NCBI RefSeq assembly: GCF_009177065.1
Contig: NZ_WEZF01000001.1
Location: 496,001-560,000 of the forward strand
Reading direction: 5' to 3'
DNA: 64,000 nt
DNA from: Tautonia marina
GTDB lineage: Bacteria > Planctomycetota > Planctomycetia > Isosphaerales > Isosphaeraceae
Shown: piece after piece, positions 17,180 to 25,643 of the stretch
How positions within the stretch are numbered: the stretch's first letter is position 1
How the letters are laid out: each line of letters opens with the position of its first letter
Position numbers and translations under genes: made by a program
The notes under the pieces: model-generated
The model's input: only the letters and a program-made list of their open reading frames with translations
Databases searched by the model: none
What the model was told of the DNA's origin: nothing

Positions 17180-18469
17180 ATGAGTCACCCGCCACGGATG
17201 CTCCTTGCGTCCCGAGGCCGTTCGTCCACTCAGGCCGTTGGCCTGTCGCTTCTGGGGCTGCTCGTGCTGCTCCTGGCGGGGCCTGGCTGCTCGGGAGACG
17301 ACACGCTCGGCCAGCAGGTGGCCGCGGCGATCGCCTCGGGGCAGCTCGACGAGGCGCAGCAGATCGTCGATCGCTGGTTATCGCGACGCTCGAATGACCC
17401 GGACGCCCTCGCCTGGGCCGCTCGGGTTGCCCTCGCCCGTGATCGACCAACCGAGGCATTCGAGTTCGCCCGGCGAGCCCAACAGCAGGGGCTCGATCGC
17501 TCTGCCCTTCGCGATGTCGAAGGGGTTGCCCTGGCCCGAGCCGGTCGCATGGCCGAGGCCGAGCCCTTGCTGCGAGCCCATTTGGCCGCCACCGATCGGC
17601 CCGATCCGGTGGCCAGCCAGGCCCTCGCCGAGATCGGCCTGGCGACCTTCCGCTTTGGAGCCGCCCGAGAGGCCCTCGCCCGATGGCGACGCGATGCCCC
17701 CGATGACCCGGAGCCCTGGTTGATGGAGGCCGAAATCTCCGAGCGCATCGGCGACGAGTACACGGTCATCGCCTCGCATTACCGCGAGGCACTCAAACGA
17801 GACCCGAGCCTGGATGGTGTGCTCCTCCGACTGGCCGAGACGATTCGCCGCTCCGGGAATTACCGGGAGGCGGTCGAATCGTTCAACGCCTACCTCGACC
17901 GCCATCCCGACGATCCCGACGCCCTTGCCTGGGCCGGGCTCAACCAGTTGGGCATGGGAGAGGTCGAGGCCGCCGAGCGTTTGCTTCGTCAAGCCCTGGC
18001 GCGGGAGCCTGACCATCTGGAAGCCATCAAGGGACTCGCCCGTCTGTACCAGCAGACGGGCCGCGTGGAGGAGTCCCTGGCCCAGTTCAATCGGGCCGCC
18101 GAACTCGACCCCGAGCAGGCCGACATCCCCTATCAGCAGTCACTCTTGCTCGCTCGGCTCGGTCGGCGGGAGGAGGCCGAGCAAATGCGCGAGCGCTCGG
18201 AACAGCTTCGCGCCCAGGCGGCCGAGATCGAGCGACTGCGCGATGCCCTCGTGCGCGACCCAGGCAACGCCGAGCTCCAGTACGAAACCGCGCGCTGGCT
18301 GATCGAACACGGTCACGCCGAAGAAGGCGTCCGCTGGGCCGAGAAGGCGATTACCACCGTTCCCGGCCACCGCCCCTCGTGTCTCCTGCTCGCGGAGTAT
18401 TACGAGGCGACCGATCAGCCCGACCTGGCGAACTTCTACCGCTTCAAGGCCGCTCCGGCTGATCGGTGA
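17180..18469 (+). CDS. TPR-repeat lipoprotein
   Basis: The 429-residue protein has a basic start, a hydrophobic stretch and the lipobox-like LLAGPGC (Cys about residue 37), suggesting membrane anchoring on the outer face of the cytoplasmic membrane. The rest is a tandem array of tetratricopeptide repeats, clear in YREAVESFNAYLDRHPDDPD, VEAAERLLRQALAREPDHLE and VEESLAQFNRAAELDPEQAD. Such proteins scaffold complexes; no partner is evident. It starts at ATG 17180 and is divergent from the ApbE fusion. A hairpin lies in the following gap. Confidence 0.85.
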   Translation: MSHPPRMLLASRGRSSTQAVGLSLLGLLVLLLAGPGCSGDDTLGQQVAAAIASGQLDEAQQIVDRWLSRRSNDPDALAWAARVALARDRPTEAFEFARRAQQQGLDRSALRDVEGVALARAGRMAEAEPLLRAHLAATDRPDPVASQALAEIGLATFRFGAAREALARWRRDAPDDPEPWLMEAEISERIGDEYTVIASHYREALKRDPSLDGVLLRLAETIRRSGNYREAVESFNAYLDRHPDDPDALAWAGLNQLGMGEVEAAERLLRQALAREPDHLEAIKGLARLYQQTGRVEESLAQFNRAAELDPEQADIPYQQSLLLARLGRREEAEQMRERSEQLRAQAAEIERLRDALVRDPGNAELQYETARWLIEHGHAEEGVRWAEKAITTVPGHRPSCLLLAEYYEATDQPDLANFYRFKAAPADR

Positions 18470-18507
18470 TGGGCTGATCGGCTCGACGAATCGCCCTCGT
18501 TCCGTCT

Positions 18508-18540
18508 GTTGCCTTTTCGCATCTGTTGCGATGAGGCAAC
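18508..18540. terminator. Terminator-like hairpin between convergent genes
   Basis: GTTGCCT (18508-18514) pairs with AGGCAAC (18534-18540), with an inner TCGCA/TGCGA stem around the loop TCTGT. It lies between the convergent TPR and lipoprotein genes. No T-run follows on either strand, so termination is inferred from position. Confidence 0.5.
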
Positions 18541-18683
18541 ATCCGAGAACCGACCGGAATTCGAGACCAGCGCGCGAAGAAACGACCCGGTTCCCATGCC
18601 AATTCTCCTCAAGGCCGTTTGCAGGCCACAAGGGGCAGGGGATCGGGTCGTCTGGAGTCGCGTCACAGGGCGTCGACCACGAA

Positions 18684-19172
18684 TCAGTCCGTCAGGTCGA
18701 AGTCCACGTTGCGATTTGAACCGCTCTCGACGGTGTAGGTCAGGCCCGAGGTGTCCGGCAGGCTGTACTTGGCGGGAACCAGGTCCTTGGCCTCGGCGAA
18801 CGCCTTGGCCACGTCATCCTGTTTCGGAGAACCACCCTGCACGCCACTCATGGCAGCGTCGTAATTGACATCACGCGAGGTGATCGAGACCCGGTACTCG
18901 CCGGGCAGCGCACCATCCCCGTCGATCGCGGTGGTCAGATAGTACGAACCACCGGAGATCGTTCCACTCGCCGCGCGACTGTCCGGATCGACGGGAGCGA
19001 ACGTAATGGTTCCGGTTTCGACAGGCTGACCGTTGTACGTGACGTTCCCCGAAACCGGGTAGCGTTTAGGGAGGCCCGTGCCGTCGCTGCAACCGACGAC
19101 GATCATCATGCCCGTGAAGATAACGGCCAGGGGGGTGATTCGGCGGATCAAGGTCAAGGGTGCCGCGGTCAT
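18684..19172 (-). CDS. Transthyretin-like lipoprotein paired with DUF1559
   Basis: A 162-residue lipoprotein with signal peptide and lipobox (MMIVVGC). The mature part begins PVSGNVTYNGQPVETGTITF, the pattern of the carboxypeptidase-regulatory/transthyretin-like beta-sandwich lipoproteins that are very common in planctomycetes next to DUF1559 genes; GEYRVSI is the matching late strand. Function is unknown. It lies 204 bp downstream of the DUF1559 gene on the same strand, with a terminator-like hairpin between, so expression may be partly separate. Confidence 0.82.
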   Translation of the reverse strand: MTAAPLTLIRRITPLAVIFTGMMIVVGCSDGTGLPKRYPVSGNVTYNGQPVETGTITFAPVDPDSRAASGTISGGSYYLTTAIDGDGALPGEYRVSITSRDVNYDAAMSGVQGGSPKQDDVAKAFAEAKDLVPAKYSLPDTSGLTYTVESGSNRNVDFDLTD

Positions 19173-19286
19173 GGTCGCTCCACTGCGGAATGGCGGAATC
19201 GATCAAGGCAAGAGAATTGCCCCGGCCCTACGGAAAGGGGCAGACAAGAATCATGGTCCTGGAGCCATCGAGCAAACGAACCAAAA

Positions 19287-19312
19287 CCCCCGGAAGGATG
19301 ATCTTCCGGGGG
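19287..19312 (-). terminator. Hairpin terminator after second DUF1559 gene
   Basis: CCCCCGGAAG and CTTCCGGGGG (10-bp arms, 6-nt loop) are followed on the minus strand by TTTTGG. The T-run is short, so it may be a partial terminator allowing some read-through to the lipoprotein gene. Confidence 0.65.
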
Positions 19313-19376
19313 TCGGGTTGCTCCCGAGCCGGGGGGGCAGCATCGCCACCCCGGAGCAATCAAGGCGAGTCGAAGA

Positions 19377-20483
19377 TCAATACTGGTCGGCGCTGATGAC
19401 CTCGCCGCCATTTCGGCTACCGAGGGCACAGTAGACGACGATATTGATGCTCTCCTTGAGGAACTTGACCGAGCCGTCGGCGAACAGGAAGTTCGCACCG
19501 CCCGGGTGTTCGCTCTTGGCTCCCTTGCTCGCGTAGCTGAACCGGCTTCGCCAGTTGGAAGAACCGAACTGAACGGCCGGGGCTTCCGGCGTCTTCCAGT
19601 TAATCGGCACCGTGGTGCCGAAGGTGCTGCCGTTGTTCATGTAGAAGTTGCTGTCGGCCACCTGATACGGCAGCGTCTCGCCCACGATGATGGTGTTGCT
19701 CGTGCCGTCTCGCACGCTGGCAAGGTTCACCGGGCCGATGCCCGCGTTGCGGTACGAGAAGAACCCACGGAGCACACCTGAACCACGAGCCGACAGAGTC
19801 TCGTTGAAGTTCGTGCCCCAGAAGCCCGCCCAGCCGATGCGGGGGAGACCCGGAGCCAGCGTCGTGCCCACCGGGGTTTCCCAGGGGCCGCCTGGCGGGG
19901 TCAGACCGCCGATGCAGTAGTTGTCGCCGAAGCTGCCCGGGTAGTTCGACACGGGAACGACCGTCGACGCGGCACCGGTCGCCGGGTTGATCGGGCCGGG
20001 GCCGTTGGGCCACTGGCCGGTCAGGCTTTCACGATCCCGGAGGCCGCCGTTGTTCTGGCCGTCCGAGGGGCAAAGCCAGGTGTTGTTGACCGTCACCCAC
20101 GCCGTAAACCACGAACCCGCACCCGCGCCGGTGTTGCTGCCGTGCACGTCGAAGTTCAGGGCGTTGTACTGGTTGGTCCCTTCCATCTGCGGCAGGATCA
20201 AGGCCCGCCAGCTCAGGGTGTTCATCTGGGAGTTGCCCGCCCAGATGCTGCCCCGGTTTTCGTCGGCAATGGCGCCCGGAGGGAACGCGTTGACCTGGTC
20301 GTGATAGTTGTGCAGCGCGATGCCGATCTGCTTCAGATTGTTCACGCACTGGGCCCGTCGGGCCGCTTCGCGAGCACTCTGGACGGCAGGAAGCAGCAAC
20401 GCGATCAAGACACCGATAATGGCGATGACCACCAAGAGTTCGATCAGAGTAAAGCCGAGGCGTCTGTGAGCACTGACCTTCAT
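19377..20483 (-). CDS. DUF1559 prepilin-type protein
   Basis: The second DUF1559 protein of the window: 368 residues with the prepilin segment [20 protein letters not shown] near the N-terminus, a conserved [17 protein letters not shown] region and the C-terminal [17 protein letters not shown] motif. It has the same architecture as the gene at 8381 but different mid-regions, so the two are paralogues rather than a recent duplication. ATG 20483 begins [14 protein letters not shown] 20-bp palindrome lies about 125 bp upstream. A transthyretin-like lipoprotein gene follows. Confidence 0.93.
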   Translation of the reverse strand: MKVSAHRRLGFTLIELLVVIAIIGVLIALLLPAVQSAREAARRAQCVNNLKQIGIALHNYHDQVNAFPPGAIADENRGSIWAGNSQMNTLSWRALILPQMEGTNQYNALNFDVHGSNTGAGAGSWFTAWVTVNNTWLCPSDGQNNGGLRDRESLTGQWPNGPGPINPATGAASTVVPVSNYPGSFGDNYCIGGLTPPGGPWETPVGTTLAPGLPRIGWAGFWGTNFNETLSARGSGVLRGFFSYRNAGIGPVNLASVRDGTSNTIIVGETLPYQVADSNFYMNNGSTFGTTVPINWKTPEAPAVQFGSSNWRSRFSYASKGAKSEHPGGANFLFADGSVKFLKESINIVVYCALGSRNGGEVISADQY

Positions 20484-20607
20484 TGCGAATTGAACTCCTC
20501 GCGAGCGAGCTCAGGGCGCATGCTGGCCCCGAAACCGGCTCGGGTAGAACCCCGAAGAATGGAACACGCGAACGACCGAACGAAATGCACGAGATACGAT
20601 CGAAACT

Positions 20608-20627
20608 CTTGAACCGAACGGTTCAAG
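20608..20627. promoter_or_regulatory. Operator-like palindrome CTTGAACCG-AA-CGGTTCAAG
   Basis: Perfect 9-bp arms around a 2-bp centre, 125 bp upstream of the DUF1559 start. The size suits a homodimeric repressor or activator site; it could also form an RNA hairpin in the leader. Confidence 0.45.
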
Positions 20628-21185
20628 ATTGAGAAATCGTCAACCACTGCCGGACATCTTGATCGGCTCGAACGATACCTGTTCGATGCTGGAATCTTCG
20701 GCGACTCCAAACAAGATGAATGGATCGCAGATGCTCAAGGCCAGCCGCGATTGCATACGCTACCATATCCAGGACGAATTCCCGGGGTCAAGCAGGTCCT
20801 GAAGAATTTATGTCGATTCCGCAGAGATGTGGACGTACGGGGACTCGCCCATCATGCAATGGGTGATTGGTCGCTCAGCTTCCACGCCTCTGAGGATGAC
20901 TCCACTCGGGACGGGTGTTTGCAATCAGACGCAACACTCTCTGCGAAACGGGTGAGACAACACGTCATCCCACACGTCGGGCCTCGACCTCGCTCAAAAG
21001 CACGCGGCACCACATCACTCAGACCGGTGGTTTTCAAGCAAACACCATCCTGCCAGCCTGGGTTCAGGAAAGTCAAGGAAGAGATCGGGTCGAAAACGAC
21101 GTTTTTTGGCGATTTTTTCCTGCCGATCCTGATTGAAACTGGGGCTTTGAAGGATTCTCAGGTTCCGAGTGATCGAGTCGGCATG

Positions 21186-21221
21186 AAAAAGCCGATGCCA
21201 GTGCGAGTGACTGACATCGGC
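21186..21221 (-). terminator. Intrinsic terminator of the sugar dehydrogenase gene
   Basis: On the minus strand GCCGATGTCAGT pairs with ACTGGCATCGGC (12 bp, one G-U pair) around a 7-nt loop and is followed by TTTTT. It begins 37 bp after the stop codon. Confidence 0.88.
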
Positions 21222-21257
21222 CTGCCGATCGAGGGCTGTCGTGATCGGATCGTGACG

Positions 21258-23501
21258 CTATTCGGCCCCGGACTGGGTCGCGTTCGGTGCGTGAAGCTGC
21301 TCGATCCAGGTTCGGATCAGGGCCTCGCCCTCAGGATCGACGAGCGTGGTTGCGAGCGGCGGCATCTGTTGTGGACCTCGACGCGCGATCCGATGATACA
21401 GGATCGAACGCTCGGGCTCACCCGGTACGACCAGTCGGGCGTTGGCGATTCCCAGATCCCCTTGCGTTGGTGCTTCACCCACCAGGCGGAGCCGATCGAG
21501 CGGGGCATCGTGCCGAAGGTTGATGGCCGCGTTTCCGCCACCCGCCTCGACGTGACAGCTCGCGCAGTTGGCGTGCAGGTACGATCGGGCCCGAGCCTCG
21601 ATCGGTGCCGTGTCGTCGCTCGGATCGACCAGCTTCGGCAACGCCTCCGGCCGGTTTGGCAAGGGCTCCTTGAACAGGCCGATCCGTTCCAGCGTCGCAA
21701 GCTGGTTGGCAAGGCCGGCGGTGCCGTAATCAACGGTCCGGTTCATCTGCTCGGTGGAGAGGCCGAGAACGTAATTCGCCGCCCGAGAGTGGCAGACCAT
21801 GCATTCGGCGCGGCTCGGATAATGCCACGCGAGCGTTCGGACGCCGCCGGGCGCCTCGGGATCGCTCAGCGTGTACGAGCGGTCGAGCCCCTCTTTGCCG
21901 ACGAGCACGGCGTCGGTCCGATCGTCGTTCCAGAGGTACGAGTAGCCGACCCACTCCCCTTGCTGTCGGGTCATCAACCGGGTTTCGATGGGCTGGCGAG
22001 AGGCAGGGTTGCCGGCCTCGAATTCCAGGGCGAACTCCTTCACCAGCACCGTCCCCTCGGGAAAGTCCCACCCTTGGCCCGAGCCTCGTAGCGAAACGGT
22101 TGCCTCGTTCGGGTCACCGGGAATGGCGATGAAGCGTTGCTTGATCGAGCCGTCGGACCAGAGGGGCGAGTTGACCTCGTAGGGAATCAAGGCCTCATGC
22201 GTTTGTCGATCCGCGACCGACCGATAGAGGCCCGTCTCGCTCAGCAAGGTCGGGAACGGGGCGTCCGGGCGGTCGTCGGCTTGCGGCACCAGACGATAAA
22301 ACCCGGTCAGGTGGTCGATGACGATCAGTTCGCCGTCCTTGTCGAGGCCGAAACCGCTGATCGCAAACGACGTATCGGCAATCTCCTGATGCCATGTCAC
22401 CTGGCGGCCGTCGTGCTTAACGCCCCAGATTTTGCCGGTCGAGTAATCCCCATACACATACGCTCCCCGGAGTTCGGGAAGCGCCTGCCCGTGGTAGACG
22501 ACGCCGCCGGTCAGCGATCGGGCCTCGGAGTGATGATGCTCGACAGTTGGCGGAGTCAGGGGGTCCGGCCCCATCCGGTCGAGGTAGAACGGATGGCTTC
22601 CTTCGTACGCGCTCCAGCCGTAGTTCGCCCCTCGGGTCACCAGGTAGGCTTGCTCCCAGAGGTCCTGGCCGTTGTTGCCGACCCAGAGCTGATCGAGCGT
22701 TGCGTCGTAGGTCATCCGCCAGGGATTGCGCATTCCGTAGGCCCAGGTTTCCGGACGGGCGCCGGGGCGATCGACGAACGGGTTGTCGGGCGGAACCGCG
22801 TAATTCCGACCGGGAGCCGGGTGATCGACGTCGATCCGCAAGACCTTGGCCGTCAGCTCCGAAAGATCCTGCCCTCGGAAGTTCGTGTCCGAGTCTCCTG
22901 TGCCGTCGCCCGAGGTGATGTAGAGCATCCCATCACCGCCGAAGTCCACTGCGCCACCGTTATGGCCGTTCGAAGGCCAGTCGATGATGACCACCTCCGA
23001 CGCCGGGTCGATCGCGTGCGGCGGCTCCCGATCGACCGTGAACCGCGAGACACGCGTCACCGGCTCCTCGCCGTTCGAAACGTTCTGGCCGACGAACAGG
23101 TAACCGTTCCGCGCGTAGTCGGGATGAAACGCCAGTTCGTAGGCAATGCCTGAGAGTTCCAGAACCACCTGTGGATCGGCGGCGTTCGGGTCGTCCGGAA
23201 TGCGCAGGATCGTACTCGGCGCAGACCAGGAACCGTGGTGTTGGATGATGAGGAAGGCGTCTCGGCCGGGCTCGGCGTCGAACGTCAAGGGCTGGAAGAT
23301 TTCCAGCTTCGGGAAGGCCGGTTCAGGGCGGTACGGAAGCGGCGGCTCCGGAGAACCAACCACCCGAGAATCATGCCAAGGGACCCGGTGCGAGAGGCCA
23401 GACCGACGGTCGTCGTCGTCAGCCGCGAAGCTCGACGAGGCCATGCAACACAGCACCGGACAGAGCAACACGCGAAGGAACCTTGTCGAGCGGACGCTCA
23501 T
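21258..23501 (-). CDS. Secreted sugar dehydrogenase fused to dihaem c-type domain
   Basis: A 747-residue secreted protein. After the signal peptide (ending near SSSFA), residues about 50-400 form a six-bladed propeller of the PQQ-dependent soluble aldose dehydrogenase/GSDH family (LELSGIAYELAFHPDY, SNGHNGGAVDFGGDGMLYIT, WAYGMRNPWRMTYD). The C-terminal part carries two c-type haem sites, CMVCH (567-571) and CASCH (646-650). The expected reaction is periplasmic oxidation of a sugar or alcohol with electrons passed to the fused haems. I chose ATG 23501, which has GGAGG 12 nt upstream; the ATG at 23513 sits directly against that site. The gene is alone, with its own terminator. Confidence 0.85.
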   Translation of the reverse strand: MSVRSTRFLRVLLCPVLCCMASSSFAADDDDRRSGLSHRVPWHDSRVVGSPEPPLPYRPEPAFPKLEIFQPLTFDAEPGRDAFLIIQHHGSWSAPSTILRIPDDPNAADPQVVLELSGIAYELAFHPDYARNGYLFVGQNVSNGEEPVTRVSRFTVDREPPHAIDPASEVVIIDWPSNGHNGGAVDFGGDGMLYITSGDGTGDSDTNFRGQDLSELTAKVLRIDVDHPAPGRNYAVPPDNPFVDRPGARPETWAYGMRNPWRMTYDATLDQLWVGNNGQDLWEQAYLVTRGANYGWSAYEGSHPFYLDRMGPDPLTPPTVEHHHSEARSLTGGVVYHGQALPELRGAYVYGDYSTGKIWGVKHDGRQVTWHQEIADTSFAISGFGLDKDGELIVIDHLTGFYRLVPQADDRPDAPFPTLLSETGLYRSVADRQTHEALIPYEVNSPLWSDGSIKQRFIAIPGDPNEATVSLRGSGQGWDFPEGTVLVKEFALEFEAGNPASRQPIETRLMTRQQGEWVGYSYLWNDDRTDAVLVGKEGLDRSYTLSDPEAPGGVRTLAWHYPSRAECMVCHSRAANYVLGLSTEQMNRTVDYGTAGLANQLATLERIGLFKEPLPNRPEALPKLVDPSDDTAPIEARARSYLHANCASCHVEAGGGNAAINLRHDAPLDRLRLVGEAPTQGDLGIANARLVVPGEPERSILYHRIARRGPQQMPPLATTLVDPEGEALIRTWIEQLHAPNATQSGAE

Positions 23502-23628
23502 GGTCACACTCATCCTCCGATGATCGTTTGTTTCGGATCGATCGATGAAACATGGGCGGAAACTGCCGAGAAGAGGGCTTCGCCATGATACGGGGCGCGT
23601 GCTGGCCGGGCAATCCCGCGCAACGCCA

Positions 23629-23676
23629 GACGGCCGCCTTGCCCGTCGGAGCGTCCGAAAGGGCAAGGCGGCCGTC
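23629..23676. terminator. Long hairpin after the PMP3 gene
   Basis: Perfect 16-bp arms (GACGGCCGCCTTGCCC, 23629-23644, and its complement at 23661-23676) with an inner TCGGA/TCCGA stem. It lies 42 bp after the PMP3 stop codon. There is no T-run, so termination is inferred from position. Confidence 0.6.
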
Positions 23677-23718
23677 GTTCGATCTTCGGATTCAATATCG
23701 GCCCGCTGAGGGCTCGGG

Positions 23719-23877
23719 TCATTCGCTGGCGATCACGTAGACCGCATGGATGACTCCCGGAATGTAGCCGAGCAAGGTCAGCAGAATGTTCAGCCAGAAG
23801 TGCAAACCGATGCCCACCTGTGTGAACACTCCCAGGGGTGGCAGCACAATGGCCAACAAGAGTCGAATCAGATCCAT
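23719..23877 (-). CDS. PMP3/UPF0057 small membrane protein
   Basis: A 52-residue protein, MDLIRLLLAIVLPPLGVF..., with two membrane helices and the family signature LPPLGVF-x6-G-x5-LNILLTLLGYIPGVIHAVYV. PMP3/YqaE proteins are membrane proteolipids linked in yeast, plants and bacteria to salt and envelope stress and membrane-potential control. The start has AGGAGG with a 7-nt spacer, which is the best ribosome site of the region. It is the last gene of the leftward group that begins with DUF1328 at 25103 and is followed by a long hairpin. Confidence 0.93.
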   Translation of the reverse strand: MDLIRLLLAIVLPPLGVFTQVGIGLHFWLNILLTLLGYIPGVIHAVYVIASE

Positions 23878-23932
23878 GAGATGTCCTCCTCGTCAGATCG
23901 ATCAATGGGGGGTGGTCTGGTTCCGTTCTCGG

Positions 23933-24838
23933 TCAGGAGGGTCGAACCGCCAGCCCCGCATCGCGCCGACGCCTCAGGTCTTCGAGGGAAAGCTGAGGTC
24001 CGGCACCAATCAACGATCCGGCGATCGAGGCAATAATTGATGCGATCAGGGTCGCGAAGGTCCACCAGGCGGCCGTGGTCGCCCGGACATTGCTGCTCTG
24101 AGCCTGGGCCGCCTGAACGTCGGCGATTTGCTGATTCGTCAATCCGGCATCGACCAGTTGCGCCTCGGTCAGGGTCGGAGCCACGTTCGGCCCGGTCACC
24201 TGCTGAAGCATCCCGCCGACTCCAAGATTCAGCCCGAGGCCGGTCAGCACCACCACGGCGACGAAGATCGTGCCCCAGAGCAAGAGGCCGTAGATCATCG
24301 CCTCGTCCTTCCGCTCGCCAACGGTGCTTCGGCTGGTGACAAAGCCACCCATGAACAACGCGACAAGCAGCGAAATGGCAGCCCAGATCGCCGCGCCGAT
24401 GGCCAACGTGCTGCCGCCGACAGCGTCGGTCCCTGCCGTCGAGAGGCCAACGGCCACGCCCAGCGTTCCGAGCGACACATAAACCGTCAGCGCCACGACC
24501 GCTCCGGCCATCAAGGCGCTCCAGCTCACACGGCTGCCGACCGAGGTGACATCGTGCAGGCGAATCGTTTCGTCGTTGATGGTGCGGGTCATCCGGCGCT
24601 CATCCAGCCGCTCTCGGCCATTCCCAGCTTGACCGTTGGTTTCCGTGAAGTTCAACACGTGATCAAAAACACCATCCTGTCGATGGATGATGAGATTGAC
24701 TTCGCGGTCCCGAGCAAGGCTCTCGCCTTCCTCCACCGCGATCTCCTTGGTCGAGTATTCCGAGACGATTCCATCGTCTCCTTCCTGTTTGATTGCCCAA
24801 CGCTCCTCGTGGGGCACCACATGCAGATTCTTTGCCAT
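23933..24838 (-). CDS. DUF2188 domain fused to four-helix membrane protein
   Basis: Residues 1-62 match DUF2188 (NLHVVPHEERWAIKQEG, ending VNLIIHRQDGVF), a small domain usually found alone. A linker then leads to a membrane part with four predicted helices at about 108-130, 144-166, 180-206 and 257-280, Gly/Ala-rich, with a 50-residue Gln/Asn-rich outer loop between the last two. I do not recognise the membrane part as a named family. Start ATG 24838 is chosen because MAKNLHVVPH is the standard DUF2188 start and GAGGA precedes it. It sits between DUF1328 and PMP3 genes, which suggests a membrane-stress role by association only. Confidence 0.75.
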   Translation of the reverse strand: MAKNLHVVPHEERWAIKQEGDDGIVSEYSTKEIAVEEGESLARDREVNLIIHRQDGVFDHVLNFTETNGQAGNGRERLDERRMTRTINDETIRLHDVTSVGSRVSWSALMAGAVVALTVYVSLGTLGVAVGLSTAGTDAVGGSTLAIGAAIWAAISLLVALFMGGFVTSRSTVGERKDEAMIYGLLLWGTIFVAVVVLTGLGLNLGVGGMLQQVTGPNVAPTLTEAQLVDAGLTNQQIADVQAAQAQSSNVRATTAAWWTFATLIASIIASIAGSLIGAGPQLSLEDLRRRRDAGLAVRPS

Positions 24839-24871
24839 CGGTGATTCCTCGAAATCTGGTGTTTGCCCCAC

Positions 24872-24896
24872 CCGGCGCGGGGTCCGCCCGCGCCGG
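24872..24896 (-). terminator. GC-rich hairpin between DUF1328 and DUF2188 genes
   Basis: CCGGCGCGGG and its complement (10 bp, 5-nt loop) lie between the two minus-strand genes. No T-run follows; it may attenuate transcription so that DUF1328 is made in excess. Confidence 0.45.
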
Positions 24897-24932
24897 ACGG
24901 ATCATCGGGGCGAAAGGGAACAGGCCCCGACC

Positions 24933-25103
24933 TCAGGCGGCTGGTCCTCGCGTCCGTCCAAAGATCAAGGATGCGATGAACAGGACCAGGAACACGACAA
25001 ACAGCACCTGAGCAATCCAGGAAGCCGTGCCGGCGATTCCGCCGAATCCCAGAACCGCGGCAATCAACGCGATGATCAGAAAGGTAATCGCCCAGCCCAA
25101 CAT
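24933..25103 (-). CDS. DUF1328 small membrane protein
   Basis: A 56-residue protein starting [20 protein letters not shown], then [18 protein letters not shown], which is the DUF1328/UPF0391 (YtjA-like) pattern: two membrane helices with the conserved GIAG turn. Function is unknown, though homologues are often stress-induced. The ATG at 25103 follows AAAGGAGA. It is the first gene after a consensus sigma-54 promoter (25214-25230) with a leader of about 100 nt, and heads the leftward group with the DUF2188 fusion and PMP3. Confidence 0.93.
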   Translation of the reverse strand: MLGWAITFLIIALIAAVLGFGGIAGTASWIAQVLFVVFLVLFIASLIFGRTRGPAA

Positions 25104-25213
25104 AAGAGTCTCCTTTTCCCCGGTTAAGGTCGGGGAAGTCGTGAGTCATGGTTACGGGTTGTGATTGTCGGTGTTATCAACACCTCCAAATTCATCCGTC
25201 GCTGGATTCAGAG

Positions 25214-25230
25214 AGCAAGACGTGTGCCAA
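25214..25230 (-). promoter_or_regulatory. Sigma-54 promoter for the DUF1328 group
   Basis: Read on the minus strand: TTGGCAC-ACGTC-TTGCT. The -24 GG and -12 GC are exactly 10 bp apart and all conserved positions of TGGCAC-N5-TTGCW are present. It points at the DUF1328 start 100 bp away. Confidence 0.85.
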
Positions 25231-25433
25231 AGTTTCACGATTTGCGAGGCCCGTCACCCGTCGACGTCATTTGCCCGCGATCCTGCGAGTTGGCTCGCGT
25301 GCGGAGGAGTCTCGTCAGAATCATGTGTTGCATTGACGATGGGGGACAGTCGAATGGTGCTGGCCCACTCGTAAAGACAGCCGCGCTTGACGATCCCTCG
25401 ATCAGACCGGTTCGGCTCGCGTCGCGGGAATGC

Positions 25434-25448
25434 TGAGGGTGTCCCTCA
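25434..25448. promoter_or_regulatory. Palindrome between the two sigma-54 promoters
   Basis: TGAGGG-TGT-CCCTCA, a perfect 6-bp inverted repeat with a 3-bp centre. It lies about 190 bp from the plus promoter and about 205 bp from the minus promoter, a normal distance for a sigma-54 activator site. Binding is inference. Confidence 0.4.
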
Positions 25449-25627
25449 CGAGAGGGTTGAATATGAGAAGAAACGCGCGATCCCGTCCGGGAACAGCGTG
25501 ACGGTTGGCACGTCGACGCGATTGCCATCGATGCCGGTTTGCCCTCCGCGCAGAGGTAGCCTGGTCACTCACGGCTCAGAGCGGTCAGGAGGCGTTCAGC
25601 TGCGCGGCATCGCTGAGCAGGAACGCT

Positions 25628-25643
25628 TGGCACGGCGATTGCT
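25628..25643 (+). promoter_or_regulatory. Sigma-54 promoter for the bPH/DUF2254 group
   Basis: TGGCACG-GCGA-TTGCT, an exact match to the extended -24/-12 consensus with GG (25629-25630) and GC (25641-25642) 10 bp apart. It shares TTGGCAC-N5-TTGCTCT with the divergent promoter. The downstream ATG is at 25799. Confidence 0.88.

Larger units (their letters stand above)
20484..21257. other. Long intergenic region between DUF1559 and sugar dehydrogenase genes
   Basis: A 774-bp gap with no credible gene. It contains a 20-bp palindrome (20608-20627) near the DUF1559 start and the terminator of the sugar dehydrogenase gene (21186-21221). The remaining sequence is unexplained. Confidence 0.6.

Noticed and set aside
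20751-22091. Open frame of 446 codons on the plus strand
   Set aside because: Mostly antisense to the sugar dehydrogenase gene, with an upstream part in gene-free DNA; no family resemblance.
25501-25545. TTGGCACGTCGACGCGATTGCC as another sigma-54 promoter
   Set aside because: Both boxes are present in sequence, but the spacing between GG and GC is 15 bp instead of 10.
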